This document shows, piece after piece, positions 42,804-51,826 of a stretch of DNA of 64,000 nucleotides (the stretch's first letter is position 1; every line of letters begins with the position of its first letter). The notes beneath the pieces were generated by a model. That model saw only the letters and a list, made by a program, of their open reading frames with translations, searched no databases and was not told the origin of the DNA. The stretch lies in NCBI GenBank assembly GCA_964441025.1, contig CAYTXG010000007.1, positions 40,044 through 104,043 on the forward strand, in the 5' to 3' direction. A program made the translations under genes and the position numbers. This stretch comes from JAAZIN01 sp964441025 (GTDB lineage: Bacteria; Bacillota; Dethiobacteria; DTU022).

Positions 42804-43333
42804 AGCGTCACCACCCGATCATAAGCGATCTGCAGAGCATAGGCGCAGAGAGTGTGGCCGATATCCCGGGGTTGGGGGGCCTCATCCAGACAGCGGTCTA
42901 CCATCTGCTCCGCCAGGTACGGAACATCGGGGCAGCCCCCGCCGGATACATTGACGATCCGCCCTGTATCTCTGTCTACAGTGATTTTCATATTCGCGGC
43001 TCTGACCATGAGATATTTTCCAAATTCTTTTACCTGAAGCAGATCAACAGGTTCCAGCAGGACATCGCTGACGGGAACAGCTTCTACCGGTACGATGCCG
43101 GCCTCCGCAAGTTTCCTGATAATGGATAGCTCCTCGACAAGGGGAAACTCGATCACCAGGTCGCAGCCGCTGCGGATCTCAGGGGGCGGCCCTTTTACCT
43201 TGATCTCCCATCCTCCGGCCTTCAACAGCTGTTCCGCCCTGATCACCTCTGTTGTATTTTCAAAGACCAGTATGCCCCGATCCCGGCCCGCCGAAGCGGC
43301 CTTCTCCTTCTTCTTCCGGAAGAGACCCAACAT
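42791..43333 (-). CDS. DUF3343-domain protein, putative Se/S carrier
   Basis: The product has 180 residues. The N-terminal ~80 residues match DUF3343 (GILVFENTTEVIRAEQLLKAGGWEIKVKGPPPEIRSGCDLVIEF), a domain proposed from comparative genomics to work with selenium metabolism. The C-terminal part (MKITVDRDTGRIVNVSGGGCPDVPYLAEQM...TLCAYALQ) is an additional unrecognised segment with further cysteines. It starts one base after the tusA stop. A carrier role is inferred from the conserved cysteine and context. Confidence 0.75.
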   Translation of the reverse strand: MLGLFRKKKEKAASAGRDRGILVFENTTEVIRAEQLLKAGGWEIKVKGPPPEIRSGCDLVIEFPLVEELSIIRKLAEAGIVPVEAVPVSDVLLEPVDLLQVKEFGKYLMVRAANMKITVDRDTGRIVNVSGGGCPDVPYLAEQMVDRCLDEAPQPRDIGHTLCAYALQIAYDRVVTLCSG

Positions 43334-43334
43334 C

Positions 43335-43556
43335 TCAGTCTTCCTTCCTCACGGTGATCCTGTAGTCGTCATCTACTCTTTGAACTTCGGCAACAGCCCA
43401 GCCCCGGGCCCTGGAGGCGCGGCTTACATTCTCCACGGCTGTATCTGTATCTACCATGATCACGATGTCGCCTTCTCCGTCTTTTTTTATTTCATTCAGG
43501 GTCATGATTACCGGTTGGGGACATGAAAGCCCCCGGGCATCAACGATTCTGCTCAT
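43335..43556 (-). CDS. TusA/YedF-type sulfurtransferase-like protein
   Basis: A 73-residue single TusA domain: MSRIVDARGLSCPQPVIMTLNEIKK with the catalytic Cys12-Pro motif. GGGAGG lies about 9 nt before the ATG; the longer open frame upstream overlaps yedE and is not used. YedF proteins of selenium clusters have a TusA domain plus a C-terminal domain; here only the TusA part is encoded, and the neighbouring DUF3343 gene may supply the rest. It likely carries sulfur or selenium as a persulfide/perselenide. Confidence 0.88.
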   Translation of the reverse strand: MSRIVDARGLSCPQPVIMTLNEIKKDGEGDIVIMVDTDTAVENVSRASRARGWAVAEVQRVDDDYRITVRKED

Positions 43557-43570
43557 TCTCAGATCCCTCC

Positions 43571-44653
43571 CTATATTTTTTGGCGCATGGTAAAGCCGAT
43601 GCCCAGACAGCCGGCCAGACCGGCGGCGACAGCGATCATGCCCGCCGGCGTGGCTCCCGCGGCGGAGCTGGCCAGTCCGAAATTGTGGGCAAAGGCTGCG
43701 CCGGCGACCATGCCGATCACAAAAATAGCTGCATCGCCATCGCCTTCGCCGGAAAGAAAGAGCTGGCGGCCCGGGCATCCGCCGGCCAGGGTAAAGGCCA
43801 ATCCGGCCAGGGCCATCCCGGCAAAGTTCCAGAAATGCATGGCATGGGCGACAGGCTGTCCGGCAAAGCCGGGATGGAATTGATTAAGCGCCAGGTTGGT
43901 CACAAAAGCGGCGGCCGTCAGGCTGACGATTCCCGTGAACAGGTGAGTCTGCTTGAATAAAATCAGGTCGCGGATGGCGCCCATGGTGCAGAACCTGCTT
44001 TTCTGCGCCACAAAGCCTATAGCCAGTCCGGCGATCAGCGATATGAGAAGAGGCGCATGCATGGAACCGGGGCCTTCGACGCTGTAAAAAAGGACACCGC
44101 TCAGGGGTTCTCCGGCGACCCCTGGATTGAGGAACATTATAATCAGGAGGGCGGCGGCGATAATGGGGAAAATCCAACCCGCCGAACTGTATGTCCTGCG
44201 GCTGGGTCCCAAATTGTAACCGCTTCTGAGAAAACCGGTTCCGGCCCAGATTCCCGCTGCAAGGCCGAGCAGGCCCGGGATGGCGTTCCAGTCGCCGCCG
44301 GCGAAACGTAGCAGCGCCCGCCAGGGGCAGCCCAGGAATATGAGGGCGCCGATCATGGCGAAAGCACCCAGGACAAACCTGACAACGGGCGCCGAGCCCA
44401 ACCGGGGCCTGAATTCCTTGAATGCGTAAGCCGCTGCAAAGGATCCCAGGACAAAACCGATAATTTCCGGGCGCAGGTACTGGACCACCGGGGCCCTGTG
44501 CAGGCCGAGCGCACCTGTGATATCGCGGACAAAGCAGGCCACGCATATGCCCATGTTTGCGGGATTGCCCCACAACTGCAGCAGAGATGCTATGATACCG
44601 ATTACGGCGCCAACAGCAACAATGCCCCACCTGGTTGCAAAGAAATTTTTCAA
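43571..44653 (-). CDS. yedE: YedE-type membrane protein, putative selenium/sulfur-compound transporter
   Basis: The product has 360 residues from a TTG 9 nt after AGGAG. It consists of two YeeE/YedE halves with about 9-10 hydrophobic helices. Conserved cysteines lie in GICVACFVRD, LGCPWR, KSRFCTMGAIRD and AGGCPGRQ, the signature of this family. YeeE-type proteins import thiosulfate; the YedE branch with selD, tusA and DUF3343 is proposed to handle selenium. First gene of the five-gene selenium operon. Confidence 0.88.
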   Translation of the reverse strand: MKNFFATRWGIVAVGAVIGIIASLLQLWGNPANMGICVACFVRDITGALGLHRAPVVQYLRPEIIGFVLGSFAAAYAFKEFRPRLGSAPVVRFVLGAFAMIGALIFLGCPWRALLRFAGGDWNAIPGLLGLAAGIWAGTGFLRSGYNLGPSRRTYSSAGWIFPIIAAALLIIMFLNPGVAGEPLSGVLFYSVEGPGSMHAPLLISLIAGLAIGFVAQKSRFCTMGAIRDLILFKQTHLFTGIVSLTAAAFVTNLALNQFHPGFAGQPVAHAMHFWNFAGMALAGLAFTLAGGCPGRQLFLSGEGDGDAAIFVIGMVAGAAFAHNFGLASSAAGATPAGMIAVAAGLAGCLGIGFTMRQKI

Positions 44654-44825
44654 AATAACAGCTCCTATCTTTATGTGATTATCTGTGAATTATCCAAGTA
44701 TGCCTGCTTACAGCATAATTCTCTTAATTGAATAAATAAAATAGATCTTTTCTATGAGAGGGGGTAAGCCTATAGACTTTTGCTATGGATGGAAAAACAT
44801 GGCGAGCCCCGGGCCACGCCGGGAG

Positions 44826-44854
44826 TTGACCGGACAGGAGATTTGTGTTATCTT
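44826..44854 (+). promoter_or_regulatory. promoter of tRNA-Glu
   Basis: TTGACC, 17-nt spacer, TATCTT, 77 bases before the tRNA. The remaining sequence between 44654 and 44826 contains the AT-rich minus-strand yedE promoter region without a clear consensus. Confidence 0.6.
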
Positions 44855-44930
44855 ACATATCGCAGGAGATTGAGCCGCGGCGGTGGAAGGAAAGATGGGT
44901 TTTCCGCCTTCTTGCTTCTGCGGCGGTGAG

Positions 44931-45005
44931 GGCCCCATAGTCTAGTGGTTAGGACGCCGCCCTCTCAAGGCGGTAGCGGGGGTTCAAGTCCCCCTGGGGC
45001 TACCA
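44931..45005 (+). tRNA. tRNA-Glu (anticodon CTC)
   Basis: Cloverleaf: acceptor GGCCCCA / TGGGGCT (G-U at 1:72), D-arm TCTAGTGGTTAGGA, anticodon stem CCGCC / GGCGG with loop CTCTCAA (CTC reads GAG), T-arm GGGGGTTCAAGTCCCCC, and encoded CCA. Complete and isolated. Confidence 0.97.
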
Positions 45006-45014
45006 TCATGATTC

Positions 45015-45048
45015 AACCGGGGTAGAACATGCCGCCCCGGTTTTTCTT
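45015..45048 (+). terminator. rho-independent terminator after tRNA-Glu
   Basis: AACCGGGG / CCCCGGTT stem with a 12-nt loop, followed by TTTTTCTTT. Confidence 0.85.
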
Positions 45049-45068
45049 TACCATGAAAACTATTTATA

Positions 45069-45842
45069 CTACTCCAATTTAACGTTGTGCCGGGCCCATA
45101 AAACCGACAGGTCCACCTCCAGCCCCGCAAATTCGGGGTGCCTGACCACATCATTGTCCATACCGGCGGCGGGCAGGGTGTACAGGCCCTCCCGCAAAGA
45201 GAAGCATTCCAATGTTTTCTCCTCGGGGTTAACCAGCCAGTAATGCCTCACCCCTGCATTCTGATAGATCTGCATTTTCTGGACCCGGTCTTTGCGGTAG
45301 CTGGCCGGCGAAATGACTTCTATTACCAGCGCCGGCGGGCCGTCGACCCGGGTTTCTTTGACAATATTTTGCTGCTCTCCGGACACGTATAAAAGATCGG
45401 GTTGGACCACGGTGATGTCCCCGAAAGTGGTATCCAGCGGTGCATTGAACAGCTCACCACCGGGGTCCACTTTCCAGAAATAATCTTCAAACAGCCGCTG
45501 CAGCCTGCGGGAAACCCTCTGGTGCGGCACATTGGGCGACGGTTCCTTGACCAGGATGCCGTCAAGAATCTCGATACGGCAGCCCGGCTCCTCCGGCATC
45601 TCCAGGTAATCCTGGTAGGTCAATTTTTTTTCGGAATCGCTTTTGTAACCGGCTTCTTTCTCGTAAACAGCCGTTCCTGAAAGCGCCGCAAGCACATCGC
45701 TCAGCCGGTAACGGTACTGCCTGGGCCCCAGCTCAATACAGGGAATAGTTTTTTCCCGCGTGTATCTCCAGATGGTTTCCACTGAAAGATCCAGCACCCC
45801 GGCCAGGGCATGGGCCGTGATCAACTCCGCCTCATCCGCCAC
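45069..45842 (-). CDS. Uma2-family (PD-D/ExK-like) protein with N-terminal HTH
   Basis: The product has 257 residues. Residues 1-60 are an excisionase/MerR-type HTH (ITAHALAGVLDLSVETIWRYTREKTIPCIELGPRQYRYRLSDVLAAL). The remainder is the Uma2 (DUF820) domain: YQDYLEMPEEPGCRIEILDGILVKEPSPNVPHQRVSRRL, VVQPDLLYV, ALVIEVISPASYRKDRVQKMQIYQNAGVRHYWLVNPE, with the D/E-V-I-S nuclease-like active-site region. Uma2 domains are usually solo; fusion to a DNA-binding domain suggests targeted DNA recognition or autoregulation. No toxin or CRISPR genes are nearby. Confidence 0.88.
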   Translation of the reverse strand: MADEAELITAHALAGVLDLSVETIWRYTREKTIPCIELGPRQYRYRLSDVLAALSGTAVYEKEAGYKSDSEKKLTYQDYLEMPEEPGCRIEILDGILVKEPSPNVPHQRVSRRLQRLFEDYFWKVDPGGELFNAPLDTTFGDITVVQPDLLYVSGEQQNIVKETRVDGPPALVIEVISPASYRKDRVQKMQIYQNAGVRHYWLVNPEEKTLECFSLREGLYTLPAAGMDNDVVRHPEFAGLEVDLSVLWARHNVKLE

Positions 45843-45860
45843 GATATCACCTCCGCTCCA

Positions 45861-45914
45861 ATTATAACTTTATTGTCAAGATAAGTCAACTTATATCAAC
45901 TTAAGCCAACAATA
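45861..45914 (-). promoter_or_regulatory. Uma2 promoter overlapped by four 10-bp iterons
   Basis: On the minus strand: TTGACT, 17 nt, TATAAT. On the plus strand GTCAAG, GTCAAC, ATCAAC and GCCAAC recur exactly every 10 bases (45875, 45885, 45895, 45905), one helical turn apart and covering the -35. This is a good candidate binding array for the HTH of the adjacent gene. Confidence 0.65.
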
Positions 45915-46040
45915 TTTATTACCTGTTTTACCCATGTCTCTGCAGATGATCATCAATTGGCATTTCAAGTTTAAACTGCCTGGAGCTGCAGATAATAGGT
46001 ACAGCATTTAACCGTACCTTCGAGCGGAGGTGCAACAAAC

Positions 46041-46487
46041 ATGGATCGCAGGCACTTCGTATTGGCGGCTGCTGTGGCCGTTCTTTTCACCCTGATGAAC
46101 ATTTATTACATCGGGCAGCTGCAGAAGGCAAAAAGAGAAGCGCTTGATGCGCGCGAGATGGCGCGTGATTCGGCTGAATATCAGGTCCAGGTGATGAATA
46201 TAACCATGTACGCACCTTTAAGTGCCGGTGCTGTCGGAGGGCATGACTACACCGGCGATCCCTCCATGTCCTACAGCGGCGAAGAGGTGGTGCCGGGGGA
46301 AACCGCAGCCGCCGGGCCCAATATCCCCCTGGGGACCAAAATATACGTGGAGGGCTTGGGCTGGCGCCGGGTCAACGATCGCGGCGGCGCCATCGGCCCC
46401 AACGATATCGATCTGGCGGTGGCCACCAAGGAAGAGGCCATAAAATTCGGCCGGCAGCGGCGCCTGATCATTTTCAAATTTCCCTGA
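46041..46487 (+). CDS. membrane-anchored 3D-domain protein
   Basis: The product has 148 residues with GGAGGTG before the ATG. One N-terminal membrane segment (FVLAAAVAVLFTLMNIYYI) is followed by a short coiled stretch and a 3D domain: VMNITMYAPL, YTGDPSMSYSGEEV, IPLGTKIYVEGLGWRRVNDRGGAIGPNDIDLAVATKEEAIKFGRQ, including the conserved aspartates. The double-psi barrel resembles the lytic transglycosylase MltA/YabE/YuiC catalytic domain, so a cell-wall role outside the membrane is likely. Confidence 0.9.
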   Translation: MDRRHFVLAAAVAVLFTLMNIYYIGQLQKAKREALDAREMARDSAEYQVQVMNITMYAPLSAGAVGGHDYTGDPSMSYSGEEVVPGETAAAGPNIPLGTKIYVEGLGWRRVNDRGGAIGPNDIDLAVATKEEAIKFGRQRRLIIFKFP

Positions 46488-46567
46488 AACCCTCACCGGC
46501 CTTCGCTCACTTCCGGGCCATTTTCCCGACAGCGGTTCTGATATGTTGGATACGTTGAATATCCGGA

Positions 46568-46858
46568 TCACCCATATATTTTCACCCGCTCTTTTGTCAA
46601 GCTTTCATAAAATGAAGGATTTTCGCTTTGGATATCGTGCTGTTCAAGCGCTTCAATGGTAAGCAAATCGAAGCTTTTTCCAAAACATTCTCTTAAATCT
46701 TCATAAAGTTCGCCCATCAGCCAGCCATGTATTATTGAACCTTCTCTTTTGATAAGCACATCAATATCGCTGTCAGCATCAGCTTCCCCCCGGGCGTACA
46801 AACCAAAAATGTACACAACTGTTGCCGGGCTCGATTTTTTCTTCTCCCTTTCCAGCAT
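46568..46858 (-). CDS. solo minimal nucleotidyltransferase (MNT), altered active-site motif
   Basis: The product has 96 residues. The MNT fold is clear from VVYIFGLYARGEADADSDIDVLI, with metal aspartates D31/D33. The normally strict GS of the GSxxRGxxxxxSDxD motif is GL here (G19-L20), which should impair nucleotide handling. There is no HEPN partner on either side. It is probably an orphan or inactivated antitoxin-type gene. The start is the only suitable codon but lacks a strong ribosome binding site. Confidence 0.72.
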   Translation of the reverse strand: MLEREKKKSSPATVVYIFGLYARGEADADSDIDVLIKREGSIIHGWLMGELYEDLRECFGKSFDLLTIEALEQHDIQSENPSFYESLTKERVKIYG

Positions 46859-46876
46859 TACATTTTAGAAAATTTC

Positions 46877-46906
46877 TTGACAAAAAATAAACCCTTGTTG
46901 TATACT
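46877..46906 (+). promoter_or_regulatory. promoter of the GntR-ABC operon
   Basis: TTGACA, 18-nt spacer, TATACT. Confidence 0.75.
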
Positions 46907-46956
46907 GCATTACAGGACTAATGCACTATTTTACTTTGGGCAGGGGTGTTTATGCT

Positions 46957-47336
46957 GTGATTTTTGCTGCAGGCGATTCTGAACCGATCTATATCCAGCT
47001 TTCAAAATGGCTGGAGACGGAGATCCTGTCGGGCAGCCTGGCGGCGGATGAAAGGATCTATTCTCAGTATCAGCTGGCCGAAATGTTCAACATCAACCCC
47101 GCCACGGCGGCAAAGGGCCTGAACATCCTGGCGGAGGAGAAGATCCTCTACAAAAAAAGGGGCCTGGGCATGTTTGTTGCACCCGGGGCGGGGAAGATCA
47201 TCGGTGAAAAACGGCGAAAGCTGGTTCTCGGGCGCTTGCAGGAGCTGGTCCGGGAGGCTGAACTGCTGGGGATCACCGAATCTGAGCTGCGAGAGCTGAT
47301 CAAAACTGTGCGAGAGCGGGACAAGGAGGAGAGTAT

Positions 47337-47340
<4 letters not shown>
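46957..47340 (+). CDS. GntR-family regulator (YtrA type)
   Basis: About 127 residues from a GTG 10 nt after AGGGG; an ATG at 46921 in the same frame lies only a few bases after the predicted transcript start and has no binding site. The winged helix reads PIYIQLSKWLETEILSGSLAADERIYSQYQLAEMFNINPATAAKGLNILAEEKILYKKRGLGMFV, and the short C-terminal helix pair is the YtrA type. Such regulators control the ABC genes they precede; the stop overlaps the ATPase start. Confidence 0.9.
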
Positions 47341-48216
<876 letters not shown>

Positions 48217-48242
<26 letters not shown>

Positions 48243-48969
48243 CCTTTGGGTGGTTGCCAGACATCAGTATGCTTTTAAACTTCGCGCTTATGCCAACCTC
48301 TTTGTGTCACTTGTTGCAGTGCAGGTGATCTCTTTACTCTTTACTGTTGGCGGTATGACGGGGACCAGCGGTATGGGTTCAAGCAATTTCTACGTGGAGG
48401 TTAAATACTATTCGGGAACAGGCTTGTTTGGGTTTACGGTTTTTTGGATCCTGGTCAACGCCTTTATCCTGACCCTGCCGCTCTACCGCAACCCTGACTT
48501 TACCTTTGTCACCAACCGGTTCAGCAGCAATCTGGCCAACGCCGCTTACCTGGTTACAGCCGCCATCGGCGGCGGAGTAGCCGCTGTGCTGGGCTCGCTC
48601 CTGCTGCGAAATATCGCGTATTACGCCGGCGGCGGCGGTTATCTCATCAGCGCCAATTTCCAGGTCGGAGCGGGCGAACTCTGCACCGGCGCAGCGGTAA
48701 CCATACTCTACCTGCTCCTGTCGGGCGCGGCCGGCTATTTTCTCGGGGCCCTGATGCAGCTGCACAGGTCACTCTACGTGATTGTGCCTGCCCTGATGCT
48801 GGGTATATTTTTCTACGAAACGGCAAACGAGAATGTGAGGATATTCCGTGCTCTGGATTTCTTTTTCCTCGAGAGGTCGCCCCTTCTGTTTACCTTGAAA
48901 ATAGCAGCCGCTGTTTTGCTCTTGTGGATCGGTGCTGTGCTGCTTACGAACAGGGTCGAGGTCCGGTAA
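48217..48969 (+). CDS. ABC transporter membrane protein
   Basis: About 250 residues; AAGGGGGG precedes two adjacent ATGs. Six hydrophobic segments are visible, with an extracellular GGMTGTSGMGSSNFYVEV stretch after the first. It is the likely permease for the ATPase it overlaps. It belongs to the poorly conserved ABC-2-like permeases that follow YtrA/GntR regulators; substrate unknown. Confidence 0.82.
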
Positions 48970-49003
48970 CGGGTGTCGGCCAAAGTGAAGTGGAGGGTGA
49001 AAG

Positions 49004-49606
49004 ATGCAGCTCAAATTTTATAAATACTTTATCGGAGCATACGGCGCCGTATTGCTGGTGTCGCTGGCGCTGTTTTACCTCCTGCCCAAGGATGACCTGT
49101 TGGATCTCGTTTTTAGCACAGCCGGTGCTGGAGAAGAAGAAATGTACTATGATGCGTGGTGGACCGGGGAGCTGGAAGGACAGGAGGGGGTCTACCGGTA
49201 TAAACAGTGGCATCTGGACCACGAGGGCGACTGTCTGGAGATTGTTTCCGGCAGCCGCGGCGAGGTTCCCATCATTATTAAAAGAACAGCAGCAGGAGAG
49301 GGTGAGGTGACCGCCGTTGAATACCGCAAAGAGGGCTTTCCCTTTGAGGAGCAGCTCATTCCCGTTCAGATCGACTTTACGGGAAACAGGCTCATTATTC
49401 ATGATCCAGGGCGGTATGAATTCAAAATCAAGGCTTTTATGAGGGATGTAGCCCTTGATCAATTCAAGGAAAAGAGCGAATCCCAGCTTCATGTGCGTAT
49501 ATTCCATGAGTTTGATTATTTCCAGGTGTTCTATCTCTATATCCCCGCCGGCGTGGAACTGGCATATGATCCCGGGAGTATATTTTTGATCATGGCGGAT
49601 GAATGA
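49004..49606 (+). CDS. membrane-anchored protein of the GntR-ABC operon
   Basis: The product has 200 residues; the start lies 34 bp after the permease. One N-terminal membrane segment (YKYFIGAYGAVLLVSLALFYLL) is followed by a mainly beta, acidic extracytoplasmic region with many aromatic residues (YYDAWWTGELEG, HEFDYFQVFYLYIP). I do not recognise the family. Its position suggests an accessory subunit that binds the substrate of the ABC transporter or senses envelope stress. Confidence 0.68.
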   Translation: MQLKFYKYFIGAYGAVLLVSLALFYLLPKDDLLDLVFSTAGAGEEEMYYDAWWTGELEGQEGVYRYKQWHLDHEGDCLEIVSGSRGEVPIIIKRTAAGEGEVTAVEYRKEGFPFEEQLIPVQIDFTGNRLIIHDPGRYEFKIKAFMRDVALDQFKEKSESQLHVRIFHEFDYFQVFYLYIPAGVELAYDPGSIFLIMADE

Positions 49607-49701
49607 CAAGGGACCGGGCGCCGGGGGAGAGATTTTGCGCCACCCATCAGTTGTGAACAGAGTCGTCGTTTTGGATAGCATGGTAAACTTATGGGGGCTT
49701 C

Positions 49702-49710
49702 TGGTATAAT
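49702..49710 (+). promoter_or_regulatory. extended -10 promoter candidate for the restriction-modification genes
   Basis: TGGTATAAT without a good -35. The rest of the 252-base gap contains no gene. Confidence 0.4.
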
Positions 49711-49858
49711 GGAATGGAGCGGGGGCTGTTCAATGCGTCTTGCTGCTACCGCGCTAATCTTGCAGCGTAAGCTCTATTCAATAACAATAGTTGCAGGGAT
49801 TCGGGTGATTAATGTCGAACATATGTGCTGATCCGGTTGCTCGGGAGGCAGGTTTAGC

Positions 49859-50722
49859 ATGAAGCAGATTAGAATGCTTGACAGCATTGTAGAAACATCC
49901 TCTTCCTTAATCTATGAGGGAGACGCAAAGATCATTTTGCCAAAATTCCCGGAGTGTTCTGTTCAATGTTGTATTACCTCACCTCCGTATTGGAGCTTAC
50001 GAGATTATGAATTTCCGGGTCATATCGGTCTTGAACCATCAGTTGATGAATTTATTGACCGTCTTGTTGGGATATTTTCAGAAGTAAAACGGGTTTTAAA
50101 AAAAGATGGAGTACTGTGGCTGAATATCGGAGATGCCTACACAAGTGGTGATCGGGGATATAGAGCACCAGACAAAAAAAACCCTGCCCGGGCAATGTCG
50201 TACAGACCGGATACCCCTAAGGGGTTGAAACCTAAGGATTTGATTGGTTTGCCCTGGCGATTGGCTTTTGCATTGCAAAAAGATGGTTGGTATTTGCGAT
50301 CTGACATTATCTGGCACAAGCCTAATTGTATGCCTGAAAGCGTCAAAGATCGCCCGACACTTTCTCATGAGTATTTGTTTCTGCTTTCGAAATCGGAACG
50401 CTATTACTATAATTACAATGCCATCCGCGAGGAAGACAAGAGAAACCGCAGGACAGTTTGGTCAATACCCACGCAGCCTTTTAACGGTGCACATTTTGCG
50501 ACATTTCCAAAAGCATTGGTGAAACCCTGTATTTTATCAGGCAGCAAAGAGGGGGATATCGTGTTAGACCCCTTTTTTGGTTCAGGAACAGTAGGGGTGG
50601 TAAGCGAGAAATATAAGCGTAGATATATTGGTGTTGAAATAAATCCGAATTATGTTAGCATTGCCTTGGAACGTATCAAGGACGAATCATTAACAATACC
50701 CGGGGTGGTGAGATCTTCCTGA
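49859..50722 (+). CDS. type II DNA methyltransferase, N4-cytosine type (Cfr9I/XcyI-like)
   Basis: The product has 287 residues. Motif IV is SPPY (41-44), which precedes motif I DPFFGSGTVG (from D237), the beta-class order, and SPPY is typical of m4C enzymes. The block RNRRTVWSIPTQPFNGAHFATFPKALVKPCILSGS is characteristic. Paired with the XcyI-like nuclease downstream, the likely target is CCCGGG, but that is inference from the partner. The coding sequence is visibly more AT-rich than its neighbours, a sign of recent acquisition. Confidence 0.88.
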   Translation: MKQIRMLDSIVETSSSLIYEGDAKIILPKFPECSVQCCITSPPYWSLRDYEFPGHIGLEPSVDEFIDRLVGIFSEVKRVLKKDGVLWLNIGDAYTSGDRGYRAPDKKNPARAMSYRPDTPKGLKPKDLIGLPWRLAFALQKDGWYLRSDIIWHKPNCMPESVKDRPTLSHEYLFLLSKSERYYYNYNAIREEDKRNRRTVWSIPTQPFNGAHFATFPKALVKPCILSGSKEGDIVLDPFFGSGTVGVVSEKYKRRYIGVEINPNYVSIALERIKDESLTIPGVVRSS

Positions 50723-50763
50723 AGCCAAATGTTCTTTTTACTATCCCCCATCCAATATTACAA

Positions 50764-51708
50764 GTGAACATGTCCGGGTCTTTTTTTACTGCCCAAGGGA
50801 AAATGCTTCAACAGGCCTTGTTGGAAGCCATAGGCAGCTCTAATATTGTTGAGCTGGACCAGGAAGCACACACATACGTATCAAGGGAATCGTTAACTAA
50901 ATTAGCAAGAAGGGGAGTAAGGGCCGAGTTAATGTTTGCTTTGCCTTCCCTCCTGAAAAGCAATCCTTTTTTGTTGGGTTACTATAGATTGTTGCTCGGT
51001 TTTTCCCGTAAAGAATTTTATTCAAGGAAATTTGGGTTGTCTTCCACTATCTACAAGAAGATGGAAGATAAAGGTGAGATTAGCAACGATGCATTACAAA
51101 ATATCCCTGCTCTTTGTTTTGCAATAAACAAAAGCGCTGACTTTCTCCTTGAAAATCTGCCTTTAAACTTAATTACAAAAGAGCATTTGGAGCGTCTTAC
51201 CCTGTTAACCTTTGGGCCACAACTAAGGGGCAGCCACAATGTTGCTATCGGTGTTGTAGCGGTAAGGGAAATATTTGATATCATTAAACGTATTGTTGGG
51301 GATAACGCTGAACTGGTGGAGGAGAACTCTATAACTCTCAGGGATGCCACCGATAGGCGAATTACAATCAGGTTCAGTTCAGATCCCGATATTGAAGTAG
51401 TATCTGTCTCTGATTCGGGAAAACCGGCCACACCCTTGCTTGCTGTAGAGGTAAAAGGTGGCAAGGATCGCTCCAATGTTCATAACCGTTTAGGGGAAGC
51501 GGAAAAAAGTCACTTAAAGGCAAAGAGCAGGGGTTTTAATGATCTCTGGACCATTACTAATGTGGAAGGGCTGCCGGATAATGCAAAAAAGATCGCTTCG
51601 CCGACAACGACTATTTTTTTTGATCTTGAGGATTTGAAAAAACGCAAGGGAGCAGCATATGATTTTTTCAAGGATAGATTATTGCAAACACTCAGGCTTC
51701 CTGAATAA
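50764..51708 (+). CDS. type II restriction endonuclease, XcyI family
   Basis: The product has 314 residues from a GTG (or the ATG six bases later; neither has a clear binding site). Sequence typical of the XcyI family: ELDQEAHTYVSRESLTKLARRGVRAELMFALPSLLKSNPFLLGYYRLLLGFSRKEFY. The PD-D/ExK core is D207/D209 in SDPDIEVV and EVKGG (E229/K231). XcyI and Cfr9I cut CCCGGG. The gene lies 41 bp after its methyltransferase and shares its AT-rich composition. Confidence 0.82.
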   Translation: MNMSGSFFTAQGKMLQQALLEAIGSSNIVELDQEAHTYVSRESLTKLARRGVRAELMFALPSLLKSNPFLLGYYRLLLGFSRKEFYSRKFGLSSTIYKKMEDKGEISNDALQNIPALCFAINKSADFLLENLPLNLITKEHLERLTLLTFGPQLRGSHNVAIGVVAVREIFDIIKRIVGDNAELVEENSITLRDATDRRITIRFSSDPDIEVVSVSDSGKPATPLLAVEVKGGKDRSNVHNRLGEAEKSHLKAKSRGFNDLWTITNVEGLPDNAKKIASPTTTIFFDLEDLKKRKGAAYDFFKDRLLQTLRLPE

Positions 51709-51725
51709 TCTAGCTCTAATTTGTT

Positions 51726-51751
51726 CAGGCCCGTCGACGTCGACGGGCCTG
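51726..51751 (+). repeat. perfect 26-bp palindrome after the restriction gene
   Basis: Arms CAGGCCCGTCGAC and GTCGACGGGCCTG meet without a spacer. No T-run follows, so it is not a standard terminator; it may be a protein-binding site or a transcript-stabilising hairpin at the edge of the acquired island. Confidence 0.7.
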
Positions 51752-51826
51752 GGATTGACTGACCAAAGAAAACCGTGTCACTAATGAATATGACATAATG
51801 AAAAATATTATTTCAGCACAAAGTAG

